A stretch of 42,901 nt of DNA from assembly GCA_000708835.1 (NCBI GenBank), contig DF237642.1, positions 1 through 42,901 of the forward strand. The letters are read 5' to 3'. The notes under the pieces were generated by a model, which was not told the origin of the DNA, made no database searches, and was given only the letters and a program-made list of their open reading frames with translations. Source of the DNA: Klebsormidium nitens (taxonomy: Eukaryota; Streptophyta; Klebsormidiophyceae; Klebsormidiales; Klebsormidiaceae). Numbering within the stretch: position 1 is the stretch's first letter; every line of letters starts with the position of its first letter. A program made the position numbers and the translations under genes. Positions 1-12,691 of this stretch are shown one piece after another.

Positions 1-655
1 TGCGCAAAAAAGGGGTGCATAGAAAGGATGCGCTAAAAACGGGCGCGCAGAAGGGGCGCGCAACTTGAAAAGTAGTGCGCACACAAAAGACGGGTGCGCA
101 AAAGGTGCGCGCAAAAGGAGTGCGCACAAATATTGCGCCAGAAAAGGGGCGCGGAAATAGATTTGCGTAGGAAAGGGGTGCGCAAAAGGGGTGCGCAGAA
201 AGCCTCGGATGCGCCAAAAAAGGGGCGCGCGGAAGGGGTGCAAAGGGATGGTGCGCCAGAAGAGCCAGAAAAGGGGTGCGCAAAAAGGGGTGCAAAAGGA
301 GCGCATAAAAGGGGCGCGCAAAAGGGGTGTGCAGAAAGGGGCGCGCAAAAAGGATGCCCCAAAAAAGGGGCGCGCAAAAAGGGGTGCGCACATCAAGAAG
401 CACGTAGAAAGGGGGTGCGCAGAAACGGGGCGCGCAAAAGGGGTGCGCCATGAAAAAAAGGTGAGCAGAAACTTATGCGCCGGAAAGCCTGCGCGCAAAA
501 GAGGTGCGCGAAAAAGGGTGAGCACAAAAGGGGTGCGTAGAAAGGATGCGCCAAAAACGGGCGCGCAAACGGGGCACGCAAGAAAAGGGGCGCGCAGAAG
601 GGTTGCGCAAAAATGGGCACGCAAAAGGGGCGCGCAAAAATGGGCGCGTTGAAAA
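1..655. repeat. 14-bp GC-rich satellite array (family 1), cut by the window edge
   Basis: Tandem monomers of 13-15 bp with consensus GGGGYGCGCAAAAA (Y is C or T) run from the first base to about 655, interrupted by a few spacers. About 35-45 copies are present and the array probably continues to the left of the window. Strand asymmetry is strong: purines dominate the plus strand. Open frames crossing it give Arg-Lys-Gly-Ala-Gln-Cys strings that follow the DNA repeat and have no protein character. Confidence 0.9.
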
Positions 656-3600
656 GCGCGATAGGCAATTTGCGGTGCGGAATTGGAACTGTATAGGCCG
701 CCGGACTCACGTCCCTCGAACAGAGGGGCGTGGAACATTGGGGCTAGCGGCCAATGTCCTTCACAACCAACCCGAGAATCCCGGGTTGTTGATTTGGGAC
801 GCTCGACCGCGCTCGAAATCGAGGATTAATAAGCCGATAGCTCGGTCGGGCGATAAGACGGCTGCATATTTATCGTGCAATTTACCGCTGCGGTGATCCA
901 GGCGCGAGAGCGATAAAATTATGCATAAATGCGGCGAGTATCTTAAATTCTAAAATCTGAAGTGGGCAGCCAGGCTCAGCTGTATCAACGTAGAGAAGCA
1001 TGTGGTGCCCATGAGCAGGAAGCATCCATGCTTTCTTCTTGTATGTACAGCATGCGAGATCTACAGTAGTTCGGTTACAATATATTTAGCAGCTGCATGG
1101 GTTCCATACTGTTGTCCTGCTTAAGTTGATCAATGTAGCAGTGCCTGAGCAGGTTGGTCACGCATCAGCTTTGTAGACAATCAGAATTAGAGGACAGTGT
1201 CTGGCGCGCTCCAACATGCGAATCCTCGTACCCAACACTGAAGTACGGCACAATATGTAATTACCATGAACCTGATTGATAGTTTCTCTTTGTTCTGATG
1301 GCCTTGAGAAAGGCCAATTCGCATTCTGTCAAGACTCCTGAAAGTTTCCAATTCAGAGCACGAATATCCTGCACCAAAATGGGGAAACTTGGAAGACCGT
1401 TTTCGCGAATGTGTTACTCACAATTCATTACAAATAACCAACAGTTAAGCTGCTCAGAAGTCATCAACGAAAGAGAATACTGAGATCCTCAATCCACAAA
1501 AGCAGTGCTGCAAAGCAGGTTCATATGCAACATCTTCAGTGGATCACTCTTGGCAAAACCAACAGATCTCAGAGCAGGCCAGAAGCAAACGTCCGACTCA
1601 CTCTGAATGAACCTCAAGTTGTGGCGTGCTTCCACGTTGTACTCTACCCCCAGGACTCAATCCCCTAAGTTGACTTCAAGCTGTAGACCTTGAAAGCAAA
1701 AAGCAGTCAGCCAAGCAGTCGCTATCTGGAGATGAAGTATGCTTGAAAAAGAGACACAACATTCGCTCAGGACATCTCAATCCAACTGCTGAGGTTAAGC
1801 CTTTGCCTCTGCTCCAGATAAGAATCTCCGAAGAGCCCCAGAAAGAAGGCCACTGCCTGAAGAGCCCAAGAAGAAGGCCACCGCCAATTCGGTACACAGT
1901 TTCTGAAAAGTAAATCAAAAACCTCATTGTTGGAGCAAGTAGGATACATCGAGAGCTCATCCTGGAAGACTGAAAGCCCTCACTCGAAGTCGATCGAATC
2001 TCCATACAGATCAATGACGATGAGTAATATCTAACTAGCTGCTAGAACTCTGGCATGCTTCCAAGCGCACTGCTAATTCACTTAGCGGCCCAGCTACAGA
2101 ACACCTGCAATGACTGCTGTCCAATGCCAGATAATCTGATTCAGAAAAACTCTATGCACAATGTCCCCGACTGTAAAGCCTGCAATAATTCTCACAGATA
2201 TATGGGCAAACATTGTACCCGCAGAACAAGTAGAAAAACAAGACCCCATACTCCCATGCCTTTGCCTATTGGGCACCAACTGTCTAACAGGACACCCAGC
2301 TGAACAATCACACTGGCCTCATGCCTTAGGATTGAGTCACCCCGCAGATTGGACACGATCAGGTAAGCTTGCCTCAAGACATACCGTTTCTAACCTGAGA
2401 AGAGGCAACCTGGCAACACACCCTGAACATGCAACCATGTAGCATTTACACATCATACAGAAGCTGGCCCTGGTACTCTTACCTGGCACAGCGAGTTCGC
2501 TCCCTCGCTCAAGAAGCTTCAAGACCCTGAGAAGTAAAAGGCTTCAACACCTCAGACAGTCCGGACCCTATGCGCGCCGCTTAGTATCTCCTCAGATCTG
2601 CTTTGCGTGACAAGTTCGCAGGCTATAGGGAGTGCTCCTGGACTCCTATCAACATTCCACGTAGTGAAAACCTTCCTTGGAGAGGTACCATGGCGGCGCA
2701 CTGCTCAAATTTTCCAACCAAAAATCCTGAAAATGCTACCATGCAAAATGGATTCAGTGGTCCAGTGCCTCAGCAGACTGCTCAGGCTGGGTCACCTTAC
2801 CTTGGTCATGGTGTAGCCTCGGCCACCATTGGTTTCAGCGGCTGTGATCATGCATGGGCCTACATCGGGTGGTGTTGGTCGCGCGTGCGAACTTTCACCT
2901 CGAGCAACTACTGAACGATGCACCTTCCCGGCCAAAAATTCAAAGCTGAAATGGCGCCCTTCGAGCGCCTTCAGTCACCTTCTTCTTCCTCAAATACCTC
3001 CAGGTCTGAATTTTCGATCGTTTACATGAGTCATTTTCATAATCATACAATTTGACGGTCGCGATCGACTGCCGCCGAGCGAATCAATTATCGTACGGTC
3101 GTGCAGCGCCTAGACAACTTAGCCCTAGGTTGATTGTGTTTGCGGGCAATACGTGAATGACTACCGGTCTTCCAGCTGGCCATAGGGCACTTTGCGGTGT
3201 ACTCCGCTTTTTTCATGTTTGAACTTTAGTAGGGCCCATCTCGTAAACCCATGCAGAATATGAGATTACGGTGCTAACATTGAAAGCTTACATGCATATT
3301 AGCAACTGATAACTTAGATCTAGATAGCGCCATGGCCGTATCCCGTCATTCCGTTTATAAGCTTTTGGCTTGTCATATATGAGCTAGGGAGGCCGGGTTA
3401 TGGTCGACGTAATGTTGCGGATGATTTTCTAGAATTTCTCACAAAACAGCTATGATACGGTAAATTCACTAGCCTCTCCGCTATGTTTGCCAAGTTGCAG
3501 TGCGGGTTTGGCGAAGTTCAACAACTTCGGATCGACTCATCAGGCTGTTGCATGGCGGTAGCTGGGAAGATCTAGTAAAACCTTGACAATATTGGATTTG

Positions 3601-3918
3601 CAAACTGAAACAAAATCTAACGTCTGCATACTGGGGATTGTCGTTGCGCGTAGCGCTAAAGTATACGGCGCACGCTAAAATATCATTGAGTGCCTTGGTC
3701 TCTTGCAGTGCTAGTGCGCACTGAAATGACGACCACTCGCGTAATTTTGCGTCAACCGGTGCTTTGCCCGTCATCATAATGAGAACCATCCGATAGATAA
3801 CGTGAGTTCCAATTATTATCCAATGATCTCGAGACGTCGACAGTTGTCACCATCAACTGCAAGAACTTATTATCAGGCCTTCAATTTCCATACACTGTCG
3901 TAGAAACAATCTCCTGAA
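656..3918. other. gene-poor stretch between two copies of satellite family 1
   Basis: I found no exon with coding character here. Open frames are short (up to about 110 codons), overlap on both strands, and lack a splice-consistent partner or a recognisable motif. Base composition is ordinary for this genome outside the satellites. It could contain non-coding or decayed sequence, but I see nothing to support a specific call. Confidence 0.5.
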
Positions 3919-4156
3919 AGGTGCGCCAAATAAGCGGCGCGCAACAGGGGTGCGCAAAAGGGGTGTGCAGAAAGGAGTGCGCAAAAAAGGGGTGCGCAAA
4001 GGGGTGCGCAGAAAAGGGGTGCGCAAGAATGGTGGGCTAAAAAACGGGCGTGCAAAAGGGGTGCGCAGAGGATGCGCCAGAAAAGGGGTGCACAAAAGGG
4101 TGCGCAAAAAGGATGCGCTAGAAAAGGGGTGCGCAAAAGGGGTGCGCCAGAATGGT
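3919..4156. repeat. second block of the 14-bp satellite (family 1)
   Basis: This block has the same consensus (GGGGTGCGCAAAAA with C/T and G/A variants) and the same orientation as the array at the left edge of the window. There are about 16 monomers, and it ends within a few bases of the start of the 40-bp satellite. The two family-1 blocks enclose about 3.3 kb of gene-poor DNA. Confidence 0.88.
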
Positions 4157-5275
4157 GTACCGCGAAACTGAGAGGTATGCCGCGAAATCGGAGGTGTTGG
4201 CACGAAACTCAGAGGTATGCCGCGAAACATGCAGATGTGCCATGAAACTGGGAGGTATGTTGCAAAACTTGTAGGTGTGCCACCACAAAACTAAGAGGTG
4301 TGCCGCAAAACATGCAGGTGTGCCACGAAACAGAGAATGATGCCGCAAAACCTGCAGGTGTGCCACAAAACTGGCCCGAAGTAAGCCACAAATCACAGAG
4401 GTATGCCGCGAAACCTGTAGGTGTGCCACGAAACTCCTAGCTAGATACGTTGCGAAACATGCACGTGGGCCTCGAAACCAGAGGTATGTCGCAAAACTTG
4501 CAGGTGTGCCACGAAACTTAGAGGTAATCTGCGAAACCTGCAGATGTCCCACGAAAAAGTATAAGAGATAAGCGGAATTCAGAAATCCAGAAGTATGCCA
4601 CGAAACTGAGAGGTATGGCGCGAAACCTGCAGGTGCCACCGCGACACTGAGAGGTATGCCGCGAATTCTGCAGGTGTGCCGCAACACTGAGAGGTATGCC
4701 GCGAAATTTCAGGTGTGCCACGAAACTTAGAGGTATGCCGCAAAGCATGCAGATGTGCTACAAAACCGTCAAAGGTATGCCGAGCGCAATTTGCAAATTT
4801 GCCACGAAACTCAGAGGTATATGCCGCGAAACATGCAAGTGTGCTACGAAACTACGAGGTATGGGGTAAAATTTGCAAGTGTGCTTCGAAAAGGTCTAAG
4901 AGGTAAGCGACATTCAAAACTCTGGACAGAGGTATGCGACGAAACTTGCAGGTGTGCAACAAAATCCAGAGGTATGCAGCAACAGATGCATGTGTGTGGC
5001 ATATACCTCTGAGTCAGCGATATGCGGCAAAAATTGCGGGTCACTGCCACGAAATTCCGAAACTGAGGCGAAACTTGCAAGTGTGCAACGAACTTCGGAA
5101 ATTCAGAGGGATGCAACGAAATCTGCAGGTGTGCCACGAACTCAAAGGTATGCGATAATATTTGCAAGTATGCGACTGGTCAATCTGGTCAAAGTGAGCG
5201 GTATGCAACGAAACGTGCAAGTGTGCCACGAAACTCCGAGGTAATGTATGCGGCGAAACTTGCAGGTGTGTGCAG
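4157..5275. repeat. 40-bp dimeric satellite (family 2)
   Basis: About 27 degenerate units with a 40-bp period (successive GAGGTATG starts at 4172, 4212 and 4252). Each unit is two related 20-bp halves, approximately GAGGTATGCCGCGAAACCTG and CAGGTGTGCCACGAAACTGA, sharing the core AGGTRTGCCRCGAAAC (R is purine). Divergence rises after about 4760, where units become shortened and reordered. The long minus-strand open frame over 4118-4687 is a by-product of the repeat. Confidence 0.9.
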
Positions 5276-6061
5276 CTTTTAAAAGTACGAGGATCACTAA
5301 GCCTCTTGCGCAGCGTATGATGCACATCGCACACAGAAGGGCAAGGAGGAAGAGGGCCGACAGTGGGCCGAAAAGCTGCTGGATGCGTGGGAGGAGCGAC
5401 AGCTCAAGCGGCGGGATGAGTAGGTGCCCAAAATATAGGAGGTGGATAGCTGTGCCAGGGACGGTGCACATGGCGGGTCAGGGGGAAGTGCGAGAATGCA
5501 AAATGAAGTCGCCGATTGCAAGTGCACTATTTGATGGCGTGATGCGACGGGGTATAGGATGTTAGATAGGCGCAACGACAATAAAATGATGCATTCCAGT
5601 AAGTTTTATTGAGCGAGCCTGGCTGCAAGGCTGCGTCACACGACAAACTCTACAATGAACAGCTCTTTACGACGTTGGATGCTGCGATCTACAATTGCTT
5701 CGAAAAAGCTTGGGCCTGCACTAATAACTGCAAAACCTACATCATCGATTTGCTACATAGAACAAGGGGAGCGGCCGGCCTGCTTGTAGTACAAGTGCAT
5801 GCAATAACTGCAACCTACTTAATTCAATGGACCATTGAAGCATATAGGGTTGCGTATAGCAAAAGGTGCATATTTTCGATCCTTGGTAACATTTGGCAGT
5901 CCTTCGAAAATCATAGGAACATTGTAGCTTCATTGCTTTTCACAACATATCACTGAGATGATACTGCTTCTTTTCAATGAATGAACCTAATCACACCTGA
6001 AATCCGGTTGAACCATTGTCGCCACCGCACGCTGCTTACCACTCTTTATTTGGAAGCACGA
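5276..6061. other. intergenic stretch, nothing recognised
   Basis: No splice-consistent coding exon was found. A minus-strand open frame over 5142-5471 contains a Leu-rich stretch, but it runs into the satellite and has no supporting exon. On the minus strand an AATAAA lies at 6045-6050, about 12 nt beyond the stop codon of the UBX gene, and could serve as its polyadenylation signal. Confidence 0.4.
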
Positions 6062-9000
6062 TCAATGTTCTAGGAACAGCGCCTCTTGCTTACTCGTGAG
6101 CCCCACGTCTTGTAAAGTCTTGCCGACACAGGCTTTAGCTTCCAGCACCCGTCGAGGAAAGGAGTTGATCAACCGGTAAGACCCGGGCTTGAAGCTGTTC
6201 TCGACATCAATTGAATCAAAAAGCACCTGCAAAAGTTGCTGACCAGGGTGAATACGAACCAGGGTGAACACGTTTCACAAAACCTAAGTACCGGTTACGG
6301 CTTACCCTGGTCAAAATCAACTTAGATATATTCTGCCTGATGGCTCCTTCAAAAGGTTCTGCCTTACCATTTGCCGATCATTCCAAGAGAGCAAGATTTC
6401 ATCCGCAACCATCTGCACTTGTGACCAATGACTTGTAAAACGATGAAAGAAAATCATGAAGCTCTCAACCGCGGAACCAGGTTGGCATCAATGTCAGCGC
6501 TTCGAACACCTCTTCGGTTTGCATAAGCCAGGAACCCTCAAATCACAATTTAAGCAAGGCAATTGGCGACCATAAAACAGTGAAACTTGTTCTGTCCACA
6601 ATCTGTCCACTCTAAGCTGGTGCCTGCTCTTAAACTGCACAGTGGCCTGTGCCGCGAAGCGGCCACAAAGTAAGGGGAAGCTTTTGCATATTTTGCATAT
6701 CGCCCCACCTGCACGAGGTGATTTATTTTGTATAATTTGCTCACCTTCCCCACTCGCACGGGGAGATACTTTCAAAATCTTGGCATATGTTGCATAAATT
6801 CTGCATATTTTCCTACCTGCACGGGGTCGCTGCTCCTCAGCCGCCGCGCCTTGCGCGATCCGTCCGGCATGCGCACCATCACTGTCACCACCCCGGGCTC
6901 CCCGGCGGGCGGCTCCTCTGGCAGCGTCGACGCCTTTTCCGCCAGGTGCACCTGCAGATGCGTCCTCATTTTACCAGAAACTCTTGTTTCTCCGAATCGT
7001 CAATAAACTTGTCAAGCTAAACTAGGATGACGAGTTGCAATGTACTTTCATTACCCGTATCTCGGTCTGAGGGACGGTGATACAGCCCCACGAAGGAATC
7101 TCGAGTCCATTACCCACACTGCGATGCTTCAGAGCGCAAGGATCGTGCAGAGGATAGAGGCGGACATAAGATGCCTGAATCAAACGCCAGAATAGCTGTG
7201 GAAATTGACAAACCTAGGAATTAATTAATCAACTTAAATCCAGTTACGGCTGGTCACCCTGCCAGAACAATCAACCAGGAAAACCCTCCTAACCAGACCT
7301 ATATACAACATACATATCATCTTTTGGGAAGCGCTGATTCGGAGCCCAGATCCGCTTCCAAAGCCATATTAACCCTTTTCCAAGAACCCACAGACCCACC
7401 CGAAAGTCAGGACAATCACCCCAGATCCAAGCCCCAGGCACCAATTTATGGTTCGTGCACTCTCGCCCACGGTTTCAAAGATTCTCACCTGCAGGGCCTC
7501 CTCCGCCTCAAGCCGCTCCCGCTCCTCCCGCGCCGCCTGCTCTAGTTCCTCCTCGCGTTGCCGCCGCGCCTCGCGATCCGCGCGCGCCTTCTCCTCCGCC
7601 TCGGCGGCCGCTTTGAGCGACTTCTCGCGGTCGGCGGCCAGCGAAGCTAGGTATTCCTCGTCCTGAAGAAAATAGCAAGGTATTTCAGCATAGCGCTCAA
7701 TCAGTAAGTATAAGTGTATCCTCAGCAACTTCGCCAATATTTGCGCTGTCCCGCTCAGCGGCCAGATGGCAATCTTCCACAAAGAGCAAAAAGCACCTTG
7801 CAAGATTGTCAGGGAGGCAAGCGTTTCATTGGAACGAAGCGGGGTGCCGAAGATGCACAGGAAGCGGGCGGAGAGAGGAGGTTGTGAATGTGCGTTTCGA
7901 GTGAGGCGAGGCCTTAGCACGGCACGCAGGTCAGAAGGAGGAACTGGCTGAAACGCACTGGAGACGCTAGAGATCAGCCCTTCAGCTAATGAAAACTCCG
8001 ACTTGGGAGGGGTAGAAGGAGGCGAAGGGAGGATGTAACCAATACAACGGAGAGAGTGCCTGATAATGTGTTGACCAGAACCGCACTCGGATTTCGTCAA
8101 GTTTGGCGGCCGGCTAAGATCGACAAGGTACCGGGCCTAGAAGGTGGCAGCCTTAAATCCCTAACGAACCGAGGAAAGGGATTGGATAATAGCGGCTGGT
8201 ATTAGGCTGGCCGCAAACTCCACAGTATCGTAACGGCGAGGCGAAAGAAGGTCAAAAAGTTAGTGCTTACAGGAAGTGTCTGAGGTATGCAGGATTTGCA
8301 GACGCAATAGCTGGCCGCCTTCGTAACCTTTGCCAAGCGTCCAAGTCGTGAAAGAATAAGAGCCACTCAAAAAGTCGGCGACCGGGACTACATGCTAACA
8401 TTGAAATGAGAAGAGAAAAGACAGCTTCTGGGCTTCTTGAAGAGTCACTGTCACGCTCCAAAGGCAGTTGTGACGGAAACAGCTTCAAAGACTTCGCTAC
8501 CAAGAAAAGAATGATGGACTTCCGTTTGAATCCGGATCCCTGTTCATTCTGCATCTCCAACCCGTCGTCTTCTGTCGACCACTTTAGCTGGAAAGGATGA
8601 CCCCCACGGAAGAAGAGAAACAGATGTTCAAAACGTTTCTGCACCTGGGATTCGAAACTTGCAAGGGCCGCATATCGCCCAGATCACCAGCAATCTTGGT
8701 CGACTGTTCAAGAAGGCAGCTCGGAGTCAAAGCTCCAAACCACAAAATATACCCTCAATACACACCTGCTGGTTCCGGATCTCTCTCTGCGCTTGCACCA
8801 TCGGATCGAGCTCTCGGGGGGGTCGGTACCGTCCGAACTCGTCGTCCAAGTCCATGTCCTCGTACCCCCCCTCCGCAACCGCCGGTCGATAAGCGGGCCC
8901 TGCCGCCGGGTTATACGCTGGGCCCGGGTGGCCCGGCCGAGCCTCATAGGGTATCCCCATCATGGCTGCCTCCAGCATGCGGGCCTCTTCGCGCTCCTCC

Positions 9001-12000
9001 GCGGTGAAGCCCTCCAGCGGGTCTAGCTCCTGCAAAAAGAGTGTGAATACGCCTTTGCCATTGGAGAGAGTCCCGGTAATGTGAATTAGTCTCTGCAAGC
9101 ACACCGGCTGCTCAACGCTGATATGCTAATACTTGTTCAATCAAAAACCAGCGATCTCCAAAACCCTCAGGTGATCCTCTCGAGAAAACTTCACCGGCAG
9201 GTTGCTGAGCCTTATGTGGGGGAAGAGGACAGGGAGGTTTTAGTAAAGTACATCTTACCACGTGGGAAATTGTCCAAAGCTAGCGTATCGAATGAATAGG
9301 ATGCTAATGTCCGAATTCGGGCGTCCCAGCTGTCGTTGTCATCACTCTCTCTCGTCTTAAACCTCGCTGACGTGACCGAAGCCCGGCCGAGAGGGGTAAC
9401 AGAATATCTTACCTCCGCAGGTCCCGCTCCTCCCACCGCTGCCGCTCTAGCTGCCACCACTCTCGCCTCTGCCGGGGTGGGCTCGTCGTTTCCGTCGGAG
9501 TCTCTGGCTGGGAAGCGGTGCGGCCAATTTCCCACAGGCGCCGGCTGCAGTAAACAAAAAGGCCACCTTAACATCTGCTGCAACCGACAGCCTGAGCTGT
9601 GTCTGGATTGGGGAGATTGCGCAAGAACACGTGGCAAGGTTTGGCTCGCGCCAAGGTTGGAAGCATAGAAATCCGAGGGTGCACAGACACACCCGATATT
9701 TGCTACGAACACAGTAGGGGTAATGCAGAGCGGGTCGCTACACTGAGCTCAATCATGTCCCTGGTTGTGTGCGTTTGACACGTGGCTCCAAAAGTTCACA
9801 CTTAGGATGTTGCCGCAACAATCGTCTTCAGAAGAAAAACCCGCTAAACTGAGCCGCAGTCATCGTAAAGCCAGTTACTCTTAGCGCTCCCCTTTTGAAG
9901 TAGAACTCAAAGCACCAAACTCACTAACCTGTCGATTCGGTCCTGGTCGAACGCCGCCTCCAATGCCGCCCGCTGACCCCATGAAAGCCTGAACGTCCTC
10001 CACGAGTTCCGCCGCGTGCTCCTCGGAACTGGGGCGCCGGCGGGAGGAGCGGCTCGCCTGCCGGCCCTCGCGACCGGATGGGGGCTCGGGGGATGGGGAC
10101 GCTCGACGGCTGCCGCGTGAGGGACCGACTCCTGCAGAGAATGAGACCTTGAGCAAGCCGCCTGTTGCTGCAAGCTTTCCTTCTTTCGTTGTGCCTGAAG
10201 CGAACTCCTCGATCCAAGCCGCAGAAAGGAGACATTCCGTTGTGGATCGTATCTCATGAGCCCCTGATTCAGTGTAGGTACTGGTGCAGGTTGTCTAACA
10301 AGAACGTTGACTGAGGACGGACATCGCCAATCCGAAGGCTGGAGCTACGGCGTTTCCAAAAGCTTGGTATGCTAAGGAAAGGTAAAAAGCCTGGATCAAG
10401 CACAGCTTCATGCGGTGTTCTTCCGTGGGTGAATCCAGCAAACGACGACCAGAGGCGGCCGTCTGGCTCGGAAACAAAAGAAAGAGAGGCCCATGCAGAA
10501 AGCAACTAAGAGATGCAGACGCCTGACTAGCGATGTGCGGAAGTTTGCGACCTCATCTCTAGATCAACAGTCGAAACCGACTCGTGTGCTTCAGTTGAGA
10601 CGAAGCGAACTTGGATTATACGAGTCTTTTCAAAAGGGATTGGGAGCTCAGAAACTCACCTGCTACGCGCCCGTTTGGATTCGGAGATCTGCTCTTCTTG
10701 CTGCTTTTGCGCGCTTGGCCGGTCCCTCCCTGATCTTCGTCGTCCTCAAAGCCTTCGATAGGAATGTCCCGCACGCCGCTTCGGGCTGACACCCCATTTC
10801 CGTAGGAGGTTCCGCTGAGGGGGCCGACTCGTGGAGCCGCAGGAGGTGGGAACAGCTCAGCACCGACGTCAGCCAGACGGTCCGGAGGTGGCAGCCGAGT
10901 CTGCTCCTGCTCGGCGGTCTGCGAAGATAGATGACCAACGCGTGAATATCTCAGGGATCAGGAAACTCCTCGAGATAGGATGTCGGACATTCTGCCAGAA
11001 CGCAAGGTGCCCGAACATCCAGGACTGGTCTTTCCAGACTTGCTCTGGGAATATACCAAGATGCAGGACAAATCAGAATATTACATCCAGTCTCTCATCT
11101 TGGTTCAGAGGCTCCAGAACCAGCCATGACTGCTGCACTTCTGCTGCTGCCCAAGGTATCCTCGATGAGCGCACATAACTTTCAACAGAATTGTCCTCAC
11201 CTTTAGTGACTGAGAGATGGCCTTCTCGAGATCTTCGTCATCCGCAGCTGGCCCCCCACCGTGCTCCTTCATCGACGCTTCGAGCGCCGCCCTCATCATC
11301 TCCTCCTCGACATCATTGTGGTCATTGACTGCCCCTCCCGCACCTACAGCTGCATCCCTGCCTGTCGCGCCCCCATCATCTCTCTCCTGAATCGAACTCC
11401 CAAACCTCTGGAAAGCTGGCGGCTCTTCTTCCTCATCGAAGGGCGATTCAAAGCGAGGGACGCCTGCTCCACTAGGCGCAGCTGATCCATGGCCAATGTT
11501 TGGGGGTAGCAAGCCAGGCGCCCCAAAAGGGTCTGTGCTGGGTTCTGCATGCGTGTCAGACGGCCTAGAGCGTCGGTGTCGCACTAGGGGCTCTGATGGC
11601 TCTTCTTCATCCGAGATGGGGTCCGCCAATGCTGGTTGAGGTGGTGGTTGCGCATTGCTGCAAAAGGAATTGTCAACTTTGCCTCGCAAATTGATGACCG
11701 CTAGGTTGCAAAAGCAGTCTGACCAGGCGAAGTTGATGCAGAGTGTTTTCCAATTCTGCTTGGTCACGTTTTGACATTTTGTACATCACTATATTGAACC
11801 CTTAGTGAAGAACCTGCTAGAATAGAACGTCATCTGACACTTAAGAAATGCGTTTTGCCTTAAAAATACTTTTTCTCTTTTATCCAATGCTGGATGATTA
11901 CTTTGAGATTGTGGCTGCTTGCAAGGTTGATCTCTGCCTTCCTTGGCTGAGCATTTCCAGTATTGAAAGCGAGAGACAGCGGTCCACGTGTCTGCTTTTT

Positions 12001-12691
12001 TTTTGACATCTTCCAAAGCAAGAGTTTCCTAGACAGAGTCCTCACATATGAAAGTCACATCCTGAGAGAAAGCACCATACCATCACCTTCACAACTCACT
12101 CGCCTTACATCAGCCATTCGGTTGATCTCTGAACAAATAGAGTTGTTCACACATAGCATGGATCAGCGACAGGGGAACATCAGCAGTTTTGATGCAGCAT
12201 ATGTAACAACCACTTCTGCAATCACTCACGAGGGTGCCGGTACTTGCGCTCCGTGCTCCAGAAAGAAGTTGATTGCGTTGTTGAGGTCGCCATTGTGAGC
12301 CTGTGCATGGACATTATAAAACTTGAGCTTGTAGGCAAGGGTTGCTCCTTCAAGGATCATTGCAAACTCTCTGAACAAAACGCGGAACAGAACACACAAA
12401 AGGGCGGGTATTATGTTTGGCCTGCAGGATTCAACCAAATATCAACATAGAGGACTGATGCAGGGGAGAAGGGTCGTCATGTCAAGAATGTTGCTGATCC
12501 TTCGTCTAAATCACCAGGTGAAACAGCTAGTGCATGTCGCTTCCATCTCACAACCTGCGAGATCAGACATATCCGCCCTCCTTCATGCATGCTTTGGCCG
12601 GAAGGAGGGGGTGGCTCACATTGAGCAGCTGATGTGCCGTCTCCTCGTCTGCGCCAGTCACCCCCATAAACATCTCAACCTGATCACCCAT
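6062..12691 (-). CDS. PUX8-like: PUX8-like UBA-UIM-UBX protein, CDC48 adaptor (10 exons, 643 aa)
   Basis: Exons on the minus strand: 12691-12620, 12300-12230, 11657-11201, 10918-10660, 10131-9929, 9544-9413, 9029-8766, 7662-7489, 6951-6817 and 6226-6062. All junctions are GT-AG and in phase. The order of domains is: an N-terminal UBA-like fold (residues 1-48, with NGDLNNAINFFLEHG); two ubiquitin-interacting motifs (164-180 around EEEMMRAALEASMKEHG, and 188-200 around DLEKAISQSLK); an acidic and Pro/Arg-rich linker; a coiled coil (about 488-544, after DEEYLASLAADREKSL); and a C-terminal UBX domain (about 560-643). The UBX domain keeps the FPR loop (SFPRRV) that contacts CDC48/p97 and ends SKQEALFLEH. 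In plants, PUX7/8/9/13-type proteins link ubiquitylated or ATG8-marked cargo to the CDC48 ATPase in cytosol and nucleus. Arabidopsis PUX8 is somewhat shorter. Frame in exon 6 is the least certain. It is transcribed divergently from the sugar transporter. Confidence 0.92.
6236..6270 (-). repeat. 15-bp duplication just upstream of the last UBX acceptor
   Basis: Two copies of a motif read on the minus strand as TTCACCCTGGT lie 10-40 nt upstream of the acceptor of exon 10 (exon start 6226), in the branch-point and pyrimidine-tract zone. It is a small case of tandem duplication close to a splice site. Confidence 0.7.
6700..6830 (-). repeat. Tandem repeat across the donor site of UBX exon 9
   Basis: In transcription order the true exon end and donor (CCCCGTGCAG then GTAGGAAAATATGCA, donor at 6816) are followed by two degenerate copies. 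One starts CCCCGTGCGAGTGGGGAAGG near 6762. The other, CCTCGTGCAGGTGGGGCGAT, ends its exon-like part at 6709. Spacings are about 62 and 44 bp. The last copy retains a usable-looking CAG/GTGGGG donor. The intron therefore begins with extra copies of the exon edge. Confidence 0.75.

Noticed and set aside
33-652. Several open frames on both strands across the left satellite
   Set aside because: They translate the 14-bp repeat; composition and phase follow the DNA monomer and frames are open on both strands.
1676-2014. 112-codon minus-strand frame at 1.7-2.0 kb
   Set aside because: No recognisable motif, strong overlap with frames on the other strand, and no splice-consistent neighbours.
4118-4687. 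189-codon minus-strand open frame
   Set aside because: It lies wholly in the satellites and is a repetitive His/Thr/Phe/Ser string; an artefact of stop-poor repeat units.
5142-5471. Minus-strand frame with a Leu-rich hydrophobic stretch resembling a membrane segment
   Set aside because: It runs into the 40-bp satellite, has no splice partner and overlaps other frames of equal quality.
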